From Gentiana macrophylla (taxonomy: Eukaryota; Streptophyta; Magnoliopsida; Gentianales; Gentianaceae): a DNA stretch of 64,000 bases. Positions 42,932 through 54,280 of this stretch are shown here, one piece after another. Every line of letters begins with the position of its first letter. Position 1 is the first letter of the stretch. The notes under the pieces were generated by a model. That model was given only the letters and a program-made list of their open reading frames with translations, was not told where the DNA came from and did no database searches. The DNA lies in NCBI GenBank assembly GCA_026214975.1, contig CM047810.1, forward strand, positions 36,195,318-36,259,317, given 5' to 3'. Both the position numbers and the translations under genes were made by a program.

Positions 42932-42952
42932 TCTCGGCGCCGTTGCCGGGAG
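42932..42952 (+). other. Primer-binding site of element E (Asp-tRNA type)
   Basis: CGGCGCCGTTGCCGGGA lies seven bases after the LTR end, one mismatch from the TGGCGCCGTTGCCGGG primer site usual in Athila-type elements. Confidence 0.85.
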
Positions 42953-43149
42953 CCGGACGGTTGTCTAGTTTTTTATTTTGTTTTGTTTTTCGCTTTTCTG
43001 CTTGTTTTTCTTTTCTTTCTTTCTTCTTTCCTGTGTTTATTTCGTTTCAATTTTCTGCGCTTTAGTTGATAAATGTTTAGGTGATTAGGATATTAGGGTT
43101 TTAAATTTAGGGTTTAGGATATTAAGGTTTTAAATTTTCGCTTCGTTTG

Positions 43150-43370
43150 CTTTTCCGCATCTCGACGAGCGTCTAAGAAATTGAACGCCCGTCCCACCGC
43201 AAAAATTTCAAACTCAGATCAAATTCTCATCTTAGACGAGCATCCTAGATTGTGGACGCCCGTCTAAAATTTCTCGAATACGAGACAGCGCTTTGGACCT
43301 CCAAACGCCTGTCCCATCAAATGCAGGAGGACGCTCGTCCAAATATTTGGACGCCCGTCTGACCCCTCTT
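43150..43370 (+). promoter_or_regulatory. Dyad-motif cluster in the gag leader of element E
   Basis: At least six variants of the LTR dyad (for example GACGAGCGTC, GGACGCCCGTC, GGACGCTCGTCC) lie between the primer site and gag. A 35-bp stretch (43328-43362) recurs exactly at 50481-50515. No TATA box follows, unlike the other two clusters. Confidence 0.7.
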
Positions 43371-43473
43371 TTCTCAAATAATCTTGTTTTTAACTTTCTT
43401 TTAGGCTTTCAATTTCTTAGTTTAGGTTTAGTCCTTAGTTTTAGATTTCTTAGACTTGTTTTTGGTCCGGTTT

Positions 43474-45755
43474 ATGCAAACCCGGAGTCATAAGGGACCG
43501 TTGATATACACCCCCGACCCCGAGCAAAGCATAGTTCGGCCAAACAGGCGGATTCTCCGTTCTGCGGTTTTGGAAGACAGAACCGAGCAAGACCTCGAGG
43601 AACGGTTAGCTGAGGAAATCACTGATTTTGTAGTAATGGCTGCTAACAATCAACGAACGTTGGCAGACTACGCCATGCCTGGCGCAGTCAAGGTCAACCC
43701 TGCGATTGTTATCCCTGCCATTGCTGCTCAGAACTTTGAGCTTAAGCCGGGACTCATCCAGATGATGCAGCATGCATCGATCTTTCACGGGTACCAATCT
43801 GAGAACCCGCATACTCATTTACATACATTTCTGGAGATATGCGATACCACTCGCATCCAGGGAGTAAGTGAAGATGCGGTGAAGTTAAAACTATTCCCGT
43901 TTTCCTTAAAGGGAGAGGCTAAAGAGTGGTACAGCTCTCTCCCAGCTGAATCTATCACAACCTGGGCAGAACTCGAACAAGAGTTCTTAAGTCAGTACTT
44001 CCCGCCTTCAAGACGCCTGATTAATACGAATGAGATCTTTACCTTCTACCGTAAGAGAATGAATCCTTCTTCGAATGTTGGAAGAGGTTCAAATCTCTTC
44101 TAAGAAAATGCCCCCACCATGGCTTGCCTAAAGAAAGGCAAGTCAACACGTTCTTCAGTGGACTGACCGAGCTTACTAAAGGCATGGTCAACAGCTCTTC
44201 TGGTGGGGCTTTCCTTAAAAAGACACCTGATGAAGGATGGGCACTGTTTGAAGACATTGCCAAATATAACTATGCCCCATCCTATCAGGCCATCCAAGCG
44301 CCTCCTCCTCCCAAGGTGGAGGAAGTAAACGTCCAAAGTCTGATTGCCATGCTGCAAAAGCAGATGGCAAGTCCTCAAGTTCCAAACTCCGATTAATCGA
44401 CTCGCTTTCCGCAGAACCCTCGTGTTCAGATTGCATAAAATTGCCGCCGACCGGTCACATGTTTGGCCAATGTCAATTTCAGCCCCCCTCTGTTCATCAA
44501 GTTAACGCTGTTCATAACAATGGACAGTATCATCAAACCACCTGCCAAGTATGCGATGATCCGGGCACATCGCCGCTTCATCCCATGATTGGACGAATGC
44601 GTATGAATGCTTTTTCTGGCCACCCAATCCAAGGTTCAATAACCACCTCGGCCGAAATAATTCTCAAAATCGTGGCTTCGCCGTAATCCGAGCTTTAATC
44701 GTAATCCAAACTTCAACAGAACCTGGGTTCAATCGTAACTAACTCAAACTTTTCAAGTAATACTCGAGGTTCAATCGAGTTGGCCCGCCAATTCCAACTC
44801 TCAATTTCGAATCACCACCACCCATACCTCAAAATCCCCAAAACTCTCAAGGCCCCTCCCAGTCCAACAATCTCGAAGCTAAGTTGGAGGTGCAAAGCAA
44901 AAGTATTCAACTTCTAATGAATATGAATAAGAGCCTTGAGAGGCAAATAGGGCAACTAGCTGAGCAGTTAGCTTCAAGACCCCCAGGACATCTGCCTAGT
45001 TTTACGGAGAAGAACCCAAAGGGCGGTCAAGTTGCTCAGGCCGATTTAAGCAACAGCCAATGTACTGACCTCGTGCCAGCAATGCAATACGGAAAAGAGG
45101 AGGCCAGTGCAATGAGTTTGAGAAGTGGCACTCAGCTGAGTGGTCCCCCTGGCTTCCAGGGAAACCACTAGCCCCTCCTGCCACTGATAAGGCAGGAGGG
45201 GAAGTTGAGCAACCACTATCCCCTATCCTGCAAAAGCATACTCGGGTGGCTGATCCCCCGAGAGATGACAGAGTTGGAACACCTCAGGTGGCTGAACCCC
45301 TGAGAAAAGAAGATTCAGTTGAGAGTCAGGTGGCTGATCCCCTGACCAATAAGACGTCTGAAAAAGTTGTGAGGTGGAAAGATCTGGAAGACAAGGCCGT
45401 AAGTGCATCCTCAAAGAAAGTATTTTCAGAGAGTGACCTTAAAAAGCTTCCATTTCCACCGAGGACGAGCAACATCCCTCTGAGTGAAGATAAGAAATAT
45501 GAAAAGGTGCTTAACCTTTTGAAAAATACTCAGGTAAATCTGCCATTATCCGAGGTCTTGGTCAAGATGCCTAAGTATACAAAATTCATCAAGGATGTCG
45601 TGTCTTCGAAAAAGAAATTAGCAGGCATGGAAAGGCAACTTGGTGAGGATTGTTCCTTGATAAATCATCAAGACTTACCAACCAAGAGGGTGACCAGGCA
45701 AATTTGTGCTCACATTGCGGATGGGAGGCTTAGTCTTCCCAAATTCTTTATGTGA
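43474..45755 (+). pseudogene. gag of element E (Athila), frameshifted
   Basis: Starts MQTRSHKGP at 43474 (the ATG at 43456 is in frame but less family-like). The capsid part is open to 44103: LADYAMPGAVKVNPAIVIPA, then FHGYQSENPHTHLHTFL, VKLKLFPFSLKGEAKEWYSS, TWAELEQEFLSQYFPP. After a frameshift, 44124-44396 gives KERQVNTFFSGLTELTKGMV and a long Gln/Pro-rich tail. Further pieces (44884-45171 with LERQIGQLAEQLASRPPG; 45246-45755) are the Athila-specific region before protease, including a heptad-like coil. A short degenerate repeat (GTGGCTGAACCCC type) occurs at 45246-45350. Gag forms the particle. At least three frame breaks are present. Confidence 0.85.
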
Positions 45756-46321
45756 CTCTGGTGCATCCATCACCGATGCCGTTGTCTGCTTGCAATCGCC
45801 TTGGTTTACAAGATCTTCTAGAGCCCACCACCATGAACCTTCAGTTCGCCGCCAGATCCTCCAAGAAAGCTTCGGGGATCCTGAAAGACATATTAGTTCA
45901 AGTTGACAGGTTTACCTTCCCAGTTGACTGGTACGTCTTAGATATGGAGAAAGGTGCAAATGTTCCTCTGATTCTTGGAAGACCGTTCCTTTCTACAGCT
46001 AGAGCCCTCATCGATTGTGATGGTGGGCATGTGACCATTCGAGTTGGTGACCAGGAGGTGAGTTATAGTGTCTCTAAATCTATCAATGTACCTTCTGGAT
46101 CTCCAACCGGTTGTTCCATTGAGGAGACGCCTGATGACTTCAATGACTTCATGGATACGCAAGTCTTGGCTGTAGAATCAGAATATGAGCGACTAATTGA
46201 TAATCTGAATAATCATGGTGTGGTCAATCTAGATCAGTTAGCGGCTGAATTTGAGGATGAGCTAAGAGAAGAAGCCTTGGCGATGGGACCACTAAGTAAG
46301 CTCAATGATGTTGAGAGTTGA
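45706..46321 (+). pseudogene. Protease region of element E, frameshifted
   Basis: The catalytic LCDSGASIT is read in the 45706-45906 frame (about 45751-45777), and the rest of the retropepsin fold in the next frame (45752-46321): VDWYVLDMEKGANVPLILGR followed by PFLSTARALIDC, the flap and the second hydrophobic-Gly-Arg motif. The frames overlap, so a single indel separates active site and flap. The C-terminal acidic extension precedes RT, as usual in Athila. Confidence 0.85.
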
Positions 46322-46349
46322 AGAGTGGCGATCTTAAATCAAGTCTAGA

Positions 46350-47267
46350 GGATCCTCCCGTAGATTTGGCATCAAGCCGTTGCCTAAACATCTAAAGTAT
46401 GTGTTTTTAAGAGAAGGTGACAAGCTTCCTTTGATCATCTCTGCCAAGATATCTCGTATAGAAGAGCTTAAATTGTTAAACGTTCACAAAAAAATGAAAA
46501 AGCCTTTGGATGGCGGTGGGAGATATCCGAGGATATCTCCCGACATCTGTATGCACAAGATCAAGATTGAGGAGGGTGCAAAACGAGTTAGACAACCTCG
46601 AGAAGGCTCAACCTCACATGCAAGAGGTAGTCAAGAAGGAGATCATTAAACTTCTAGATATGGGTATCATTTACGCCATTCTTTGACAACAATGAGTGGG
46701 TTTCCCCGACTCAAGTAGTTCCCAAAAAGGGTGGAATTACTATTGAGAAGAACGAGAAGGGAGAAGAGATAGCATTGAGGCTCGTTACAGGCTATAGAGT
46801 CTGTATTGACTACAGAAAACTCAATGAGGTCACGATGAAAGATCATTTCCCCTTCCTTCATTGACCAGATGCTTGAGCGTCTGGCGGGACACGCATTCTA
46901 CTGCTTCCTGGATGGATATTCAGGATACTTCCAGGTACCCATCGATCCTGTTGACCAAGAGAAGACTACTTTCACTTGCCCTTATGGGACATTCGCCTAC
47001 AGGCGGATGCCATTTGGTCTTTGTAATGCCCCGGCCACCTTCCAAAGGTGTATGATGGCAATCTTTGACGGGCTAGTTGAAAAATGCATGGAGATTTTTA
47101 TGGATGATTTCTCGGTCTTTGGTCAATCCTTCGACGATTGCCTCGATAATCTTGATCAGGTGTTGTCTAGATGTGTGGAAAAGGACTTAGTGCTCAATTG
47201 GGAAAAATGCCATTTCATGGTAGATGAAGGCATAGTTCTTGGCCACAAAGTGTCACCAAAGGTATAA
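46350..47267 (+). pseudogene. Reverse transcriptase of element E, frameshifted
   Basis: The N-terminal part is LPKHLKYVFL-like (46380 onward) with SPDICMHKIKIEEGAK. The fingers are in shifted frames (about 46660-46860). Palm and thumb are open from 46869: FYCFLDGYSGYFQVPIDPVD, RRMPFGLCNAPATFQRCM, the catalytic box FMDD (47097-47108), then VLNWEKCHFMVDEGIVLGHK. Motifs and order are diagnostic of Athila RT (YGTFAYRRMPFGLCNAP). At least two frameshifts and a stop after VSPKV are present. Confidence 0.9.
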
Positions 47268-47900
47268 AGTAGATATAGGGCCAAGGTTGAAGCTATTGAG
47301 AAGATGAGTTATCCCAAGAATGTTCGGGAGGTCCGAAGTTTTCTCGGACATGTCGGTTTCTATAGGCGGTTCATCCAGGACTTTTCAAAGATTGCCAAGC
47401 CCCTGTCTACTCTACTTAAAGAAGACGTTACTTTTGATTTTGATGAGAGTTGCAGGCATGCGTTTGAGGAGCTCAAAAATCGTCTGATCTCCGCTCCAAT
47501 ACTTATATCGCCGGACTGGAACTTGCCCTTTGAGCTTATGTGTGATGCCTCTAATTACGCAGTTGGTGCAGTTTTAGGACAAAAGCTCGATGGAAAGTTC
47601 CAGCCTATCTACTTTGCCAGTCACACACTGAACCCTTCTCAAGTTAACTATACCACTACTGAAAAGGAACTTTTGGCCGTAGTTTTTGCTATGGACAAGT
47701 TCCGTAGTTACTTGTTAGGAGCTCAAGTGATTGTGTGGAGAGATCACGCGGCTCCTTGCGGTATCTAATGACAAAGAAAGAGGCTAAACCGCTTCTGCGT
47801 TGGATACCGACTTCCAAGAGTTTGACGTTCAAATTAAAGATAAAAAGGGCAGTGAAAACGTAGTGGCGGATCACGTTTCTAGGATGTTAAGTGAGGAAAA
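47268..47900 (+). pseudogene. RNase H of element E
   Basis: 47304-47768 is open: the linker FLGHVGFYRRFIQDFSKIAK, then the RNase H fold with LMCDASNYAVGAVLGQ (first catalytic Asp), IYFASHTLNPSQVNYTTTEK (catalytic Glu) and ELLAVVFAMDKFRSYL. A frameshift near 47760 breaks it. The end of the domain is read at 47800-47890 (EFDVQIKDKKGSENVVADHV, supplying the last Asp). Confidence 0.9.
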
Positions 47901-49613
47901 GGGTGATCCTGATGACATAGATCTTTACTTTCCTCTAGAAAACATCATGTTGATAGATGGCTGCGCTCCAGACGTCCCTCGGTACTCCTCCATTGTAAAC
48001 TACCTTCATGCCCGTTATATCGATCCTGAAATGTCTTATCAAGAGAAGAAGAAGTTCTTCTCGATGATGAAAGTCTTCGTTTGGGATGAACCTTACCTCT
48101 TCAAAATCAGAAAGATGGTTTGCTAAGAAGGTGTGTTCTGACTCGAGCAACGCGATATAATCGAGCAATGCCATAGTGGACCCACGGTGTGGTCACTTTG
48201 GTCCTTGAAAACGGTTATGAAGATCTTCCATCCGGTTTCTCTTGGCCACACGATCTTTAAGGACACGGAAGCTTTCTGCGCAAAGCTTGCGATAGGTGCC
48301 AAAGAACCGGTACTCTAACAAGGCGATTCGACATGCCATCAAAACCCATTCTTGAATGCGAAGTCTTTGATGTATGGGGATTGACTTTATGGGTCCGTTC
48401 CCATCTTCCTGTGGGAATAAATACATCTTAGTCTGCGTAGACTATGTATCGAAATGGGTGGAGGCAATAGCCACTCCTCGCAATGATCATAAAACGGTCA
48501 TGAATTTTCTAAAAAAGAATATCTTTGTTAGGTTTGGATGTCCACGTGCCCTGATTAGTGATGAAGGGACACACTTTTGCAACCGACCTCTGGAAAAAGT
48601 CCTCGAGAAGTATGGTGTTCGTCACAAAACTGGCACACCATATCATCCGATGACTAGTGGTCAGGTTGAAAGAAGCAACCAGAGCTTGAAGAAGATCTTG
48701 GAGAAAACAAAGGAATACCATCATAGAAAAGATGAGTCTAAAGTTGGATGATGTACTATGGGCATATCGAACTGCCTATAAGACCCCCATGGGTACATCA
48801 CCCTACCAGATGGTTTACGGTAAATCGTGCCACTTGCCAGTTGAGTTAGAGCACAGAGCTTATTGGGCTACGAAGTTTCTTAACTTCGACTCCCAATCCT
48901 GTGGCAAACACCGACTGCAGCAGTTGCATGAGTTGGACGAGTTTAGGCTTCAGGCTTACGAAAGTGCCAGGATCAGTAAGGACAGGATGAAACTCCTTCA
49001 TGACGCAAAGATCAAGCAGAGAGAATTTCAAGTTGGAGAGCAAGTGTTACTTTACAATTCCAGGTTACATCTGTTCCCTGGGAAGTTGAGGACACGTTGG
49101 TCCGGCCCCTTCGAAATTCTCCAAATCATTCCTGGAGGCGTACTAGAACTTCGTGGTTATAGTGGCGACCCGTTTCGAGTGAATGGCCAAAGGTGCAAGC
49201 ATTATATCGGTGAACCTAAGGATAAGCCTTTGATTGTTAAATTCCTCGATATTCTCGGGAGTGGTGCTACGGAAGTTGAAGAATTCGACGAATCTTCACT
49301 CAACCTGTTTTCAGAAGAAGGCTGTAGTGGTCCTTCTGAAGAAGTTCTAGCCGGGAGTTGGGATATGGAAGAGTATTGGATGGAGCGTTTCCTTAAGTGT
49401 CATCAGAAGCTTCAGAAGACCAAGAGGTCAACCATGGGGAAGTTTAACCGTGTTTGGAAAGAACTAAAAGATCTAACCCCATGTGTTAAGTGCTGTTTCT
49501 GCGGCCACAATCCTGATCAGAACTTAAACGAGGTAACGGGCCGCGTAAAAAAGTCAAATGGCCTGATCCAGGCTGAGCTTCAACTGTGTCGAGCTAACGA
49601 CATAAACCAATAG
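47901..49613 (+). pseudogene. Integrase of element E with long C-terminal extension
   Basis: The zinc-binding region is scattered over frames at 48120-48310 (CH...CDRCQ type). The core is open in 48374-48751: GIDFMGPFP (D), LISDEGTHF (D), GQVERSNQ (E), so the D-D-E triad is present. A frameshift near 48740 leads into 48732-49613 (293 codons): [20 protein letters not shown], a [20 protein letters not shown] motif and the GPFEI chromo-like strand, followed by about 120 residues of acidic, Ser/Glu-rich extension of the Athila type. Integrase joins the cDNA ends to the target. Confidence 0.9.
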
Positions 49614-50364
49614 CGCTACTAGGAGGCATCCTGAATATCCGTATTATATTAGTTCCTCTCTTTGTGTGTCTATCTTTTGTTTTAGTTTTTGATGCTTTAC
49701 GCTAAGTCTAATTAAGTTTTGTCTGCTTTTATCGCTTTAGCATTCGATTAGATATGAGTACGGTATTTTGCCGAGGAGTTCCATCTCATTAGTAGGATTT
49801 CCTTCTCACCGCTTCGGATGGACACGGGGCACGATAGTTCCGGATATAGATATAGATATTCTTACCCGCATCGGGATCGCCACTTATGTTCTCATTGTTC
49901 CTCGATGCTCGGGGTGGAGATTTTACCAATGAGGATTTGCAGCACTTTAGGAAGACCATACCGGATCCTTAACGATCCAATGCCGACGGATTTAGCCCTA
50001 GTATCGCAGGATGAGCATTTTCGTGGTGTGTAGAGGCAAATGATGATGATTGGGGTGTTCGGGATGACTATGACTTTCCTCCGGTGTGGATTTACTCCGC
50101 TGTTTTATCGGGGTTATAGATCGGCGAGCTTTATGATGACTAGCTATTGTTTCTTAGTTAGTTTTGTCTTCGTCGAGCTCCGACGTAAAATGAAAGCGCT
50201 TAGTAGGAGGCAACCTACTGTTTAAGTTGTGTTTTTCTTTTAATCTTTCTGGTTTTTATGTCTTCATTATGTCATTATTGTACTCATTTGAATTTTATCA
50301 AGTATTATTAAAAACGATCGATTTTATTTCCGTATGTGTGAAAAATTTGGAATTTTGTGAGTTT
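49614..50364 (+). other. Region between pol and the env-like promoter of E, no gene
   Basis: Non-coding by my reading; the small ORFs at 49818 and 50040 show no family features. It probably holds the end of the pol message and spacer. It is T-rich toward 50250, with AATTTTATCAAG-type AT stretches that could serve polyadenylation. Confidence 0.4.
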
Positions 50365-50660
50365 CTCTAATGGACGCCCGTTCACTAGAAATGGACGCCC
50401 GTCCGGACCTCAATCTAGATGGACGTCCAGCCAGAATCTATGGACGCCCGTCCATTCAATCCTGTTCTGATTCCTAAATTAGGACGCTCGTCCAAATATT
50501 TGGACGCCCGTCTGAAACACTCCCTCCTATCCTGTATTCAAATATGCCTTATGAACGAGCGTCTGAATTTATGGACGCCCGTCCATTTCATACAGTTACT
50601 TGTGAACACCCGTCCGTCAGGGTGGACGAGCGTCCACTCTGGGCCTATATATATAAGTTC
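50365..50660 (+). promoter_or_regulatory. Internal dyad cluster plus TATA box upstream of the env-like ORF of E
   Basis: Nine or more dyad variants (GGACGCCCGTCC, GGACGCTCGTCC, GGACGAGCGTCC) spread over 50371-50637 are followed within 10 bp by CTATATATATAAG (50645-50657). The arrangement copies the LTR promoter (dyads, then CTATAAATA), but the sequences downstream of the two TATA boxes are unrelated, so it is not a stray LTR. A CT-rich, leader-like stretch (50660-50850) precedes the ORF at 51221. Inference: a separate promoter for the env-like message. Confidence 0.5.
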
Positions 50661-51220
50661 TGGACACGAACCTTCATTTTTTTTCTGCAACTTCAAAAGG
50701 TGAACCCGACTTTCCCCCTTCTCCAGCCCTAAAATCCTTGTTTTTAAACCAAATTGGGCGATTCAACTTGCAAAAGAACGCTCTAAACACCCTCTTTTCC
50801 TTTCCATCACCCAAGTTCTCCAACAATCAACAGAATTTGCAGAATCAGAGATTCTTCAAAAGGCCATTTTGACATAAAAGTCGGATTTTGGGGCCAATCT
50901 CGGTGTTTCGGGACTCTAACTGCTCGATCATCATTCCCTCATAGTGTTTGGTAAGCTTGATACAACTTTTCTCGTTTTAATTCACGTTTTTGTGAGTTCG
51001 ATTTTCGAGTCGGCTCATTTTCTTGAATTATCAACTATTGTTGATTTTCTTTCGTTTTTGTTGGTTCTTTTCTTCTTTCCTTCTGCTGTGGTGGTGTGGT
51101 GATTGTGATGGTGTGTTGTTGATGTTGGTGGTTTGGACGGTTTGCTTGAAACCCCGCTTTGGATGTTAAACGGGTAACCTTTGTTGCTGTGAATCGTTTG
51201 GTTTAGTCATTTAGGTTGAT

Positions 51221-52800
51221 ATGGGGAAGAAAGCGGTTACTAAGCAGAGGCCTGGTAAAGAGAAGGTTGTTGAATCTGGTAAACGTAAACGTTTGGACGA
51301 TGAGCCCTCCGATTTAGACCCCAACCGAGGCATAATCTTCCGTGAGCAACCCCCTAGGGCATCTCAACAAGCCCGCGCTGATTTGAGAGATGAATCCTCC
51401 TCCGATTCGGATACAGGGATGATGTTCCATTGGTTAGACATCCTAGTTTTAAGAAGGGTGCGTCATCTAGTATCGAACAAGTTCGAGAGACGAATGTTGA
51501 TGATGTGGTTAGGGACGAAGTTGAACCCGCACCTAGGGCACCTCCTAAGAAGAAATCTAAGAGTGTTACCCCTCTTTCGATGCCACGTAGGTTTGTCAAT
51601 CCTCGAGCTCATGATGCCTACACTAAGCATTACTCGACTAGAGTCTTATCTTTGATAGGGAGGTCAAAGTGCTTCAAGTTGATCCAAAGATTTGTTGAGA
51701 TGTTAAAGGCTAGAAATGGAGTGCCTTGTTGAAAATCCCCTACTCCTCGCATCAATGACTCTATTGTCCGAGAGTACTATGCAAACTTTTCTGAGGCGAA
51801 CTTGGATGAAAAGTATGTTCTGGTGCGGGGTGTTAAGGTTCCTTTTTCTGCTGCGGTGATAAATGAGAAATATCAGATGCCAGCTTTTGAGGGTTTAGAT
51901 TATAAAGAGGAAATTGCGAGAAGACAACGTGAGGATGGTCGTGACCCGATGGAGGAGTTGAGATTACGAGTATGTCCGGATGTGGCTTGGACATTGAGAC
52001 CCAATGGCCAGAGAAAGGAGTTGATCACTACGACATGGACCGAGGATTGGAGAGTCCAGTGTCGATTTATTCAGAGTAGGTTGATACCAAAGAACAACCT
52101 CACACATTTCCATCTTAGTGATCTCGGGATGTTATATGCTTTGACGTTCGGGTTGAATGTAGATGTAGGTCAAGCCTTATTCGATGAGATTTCCATGAAC
52201 CAGAAAGTTTACACTCGGAGTTTGATAGTCCCTCATTTGATTCACCAGCTGTGTTTGGATGCTGGAGTTGCCGAGTATGCATCAGATCACAAGACGAAGA
52301 GTTTCCCCCCTATTCGTAGGGAGAAGGGTGTACCTCCGCCATCTGAGCCGGAATCTACTTCTATGCCGCCCAGAGCTTCAGCCATTTCTGGATTGTCTTC
52401 TTCCGAGATTACTCGGTACAGCATGGCCAACAGTCTACGAGATTGGATGACGGATATCCAGGAGACGTAGAAGAACATGATGTACGTGCTGAAGTGCATT
52501 GTGGAGGGCAAGAAACCGAAGGATATGCAGATTTTCAAGGAGAGTGATACGGAGTTCGTCTTTTCCGATGCGATCGAGCAGGTTATTGCCGATGTGCTTG
52601 ATATGGAGAATGAGCCCGATGCTGAGGAAGTTGCGGAGGAGAGACCTCCTGGGCCTGCTCATCGCCCGGTTACACGGCCAAAGACCTTCACGCACGGCAC
52701 GCCTACGGCTCATCGCACTGCTTTCGATCCTCCTTCGCTGATGCTCCTGCTGATGACTCATTCGATCCTCCTACGACTGAACCGACTCCGGGGCTGCCTT
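51221..52800 (+). pseudogene. Env-like ORF of element E (Athila 'putative plant transposon protein')
   Basis: Starts at ATG 51221 with a basic N-terminus (MGKKAVTKQRPGKEKVVESG). A frameshift follows around 51430, then 51802-52470 is open for 222 codons: DWRVQCRFIQSRLIPKNNLT then FHLSDLGMLYALTFGLNVDV, the core of the plant-specific domain found in Athila ORF2 proteins (PF20167-like). Then comes an acidic tail with DVLDMENEPDAEEV to about 52650. No signal peptide is visible. A hydrophobic stretch beyond 52790 appears only after a frame with many codons of 3' UTR character, so I do not call a membrane anchor. Its function is unknown; 'env-like' rests on position alone. Confidence 0.75.
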
Positions 52801-54269
52801 GAGTTTCTGTTTGCTATTTTATATCTATCGTTCTGGTTGTTGTTGCACTTTTTGTTACATTTAATTCGATTTGGTCGCACTTATACATTTTGCTACTTTC
52901 TAGTTTCTCGTCCTTTGACTTGTGTTGATAACTTGTCATGTTTATCGATGATCTTTTCTTTTCATTCCGTTTTGCTTTATTATCTCTATTGCCATGTTAT
53001 ACCCCGTTTCCCCCCGAGTTTTCTGTTTCTCGAGTGTTGCAGCGGTAGTTTTTGTCGAGATCCGATTGGGTTAGTTTTGAGACGTTTTTCCACGCTTTTT
53101 GCGAGCGTTGGCCTTTTCATGCTCCAGCCTGACCAACGGCTCGGTTTTCCACGCGCATACAGCTAAGTTTCTTATCCTTTTACTTTCTGCACAACATGAG
53201 GACATGTTGCATTTTTAAGTGTGGGGGAGGGGATAGTTCGATTTGTACCTATGCGTATACGTTTGTTTAATACGTTAGTTTGTTTTTTTATGCAAAATGA
53301 GCTAAAATTTTCAAAATTTTCCGACGCTTTTGCCTTTGTTTGGTCTCGAGTGGGCAATTCAATCTGAAGTTCGTTGTTTTTATAGTCATCTATGCGATAT
53401 TTCATATACTTGATAAGTTAGTTGTTTCACCTGACACTACTTTTCACGAGCCATAGTGACGATGAGCTATTTTATAAAGCTATACCCCGTTTTGGATTAG
53501 TGACTTTTGATTTTCTTATAAGTCATGTGCTTAGTGCTACGTGTATATCTCGCGAATTATGATCGTTTGTATTTAGTTCCGAAGTATGATATACTGTGAA
53601 TATCTAGAAGTTTGAATGTGATAAGTAATACGTAGCTAATGTCATTTGAAAAAGTTGAGTTAATAATGAAATCAATAGTGTGTGTCGGAAGCTGGTCGGT
53701 GATTTGAGTGCGGTAAGGCATTATCTCGAAATGTTTTATTCCACTATGATGACCAAAAGCTCACGACGATCGAAAAGAAGAAGTCGCTTTATGATTTGAG
53801 TAAGGTAGGGTATACCACATGTATGTCTATTCTCGCTATGACGGGCAATAGCTCATTCGATGTGTGTTTAAATGTGAAGTAATTAAATCAACTTGAAATT
53901 GGTTATGAAATGAATATAAGACTTAGTCTTTCGTTAATCTTATCCCCAGTATAAACTGATAGATATGTGTAGGGATTATCCTCTGAGTATTTCAGAAAGG
54001 CCCTAGATATATTCGATCATTCTTTTCGGGATATGTCACGTTTGTAGGGTGCATCTTATGGGTGTCATTTATTACTATTCTACGAGGGGGTATTAGCTAG
54101 TTTTACTTCGAGTTCCTCAAGTTTGGATGTAGTGGAAGTTTTCTATGGCTATGCACACACACGTGGGTGAACTTCTAAGTTATTGAATGTATGTTATATT
54201 TGTTGAGATGTCTATACTATCTCGAGCCTAATATTCGTTTTGTTTTGCTCGGGACGAGCAAAAGCTAAG
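52801..54269 (+). other. 3' untranslated region of element E
   Basis: T-rich, no coding. It contains short repeated phrases (for example ATGAGCTATTTTATAAAGC- and AAGCTCACGACG-like pieces) and a GTGTGGGGGAGG relic at 53219-53230 that resembles a second polypurine tract about 1 kb upstream of the real one. Long 3' UTRs are normal for Athila. Confidence 0.6.
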
Positions 54270-54280
54270 TGTGGGGGAGT
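54270..54280 (+). other. Polypurine tract of element E
   Basis: AAGTGTGGGGGAGT abuts the 3' LTR start TGTTAAGG. It is the standard Athila tract. Confidence 0.9.

Noticed and set aside
51221..52800. Env-like ORF considered as evidence of an infectious retrovirus
   Set aside because: No signal peptide or credible membrane segment is visible, the frame is broken, and the domain is a plant-specific one of unknown function.
52790..53166. Hydrophobic stretch after the env-like ORF considered as a membrane anchor
   Set aside because: It is read through T-rich 3' UTR sequence after the acidic tail, and T-rich DNA gives hydrophobic translations by chance.
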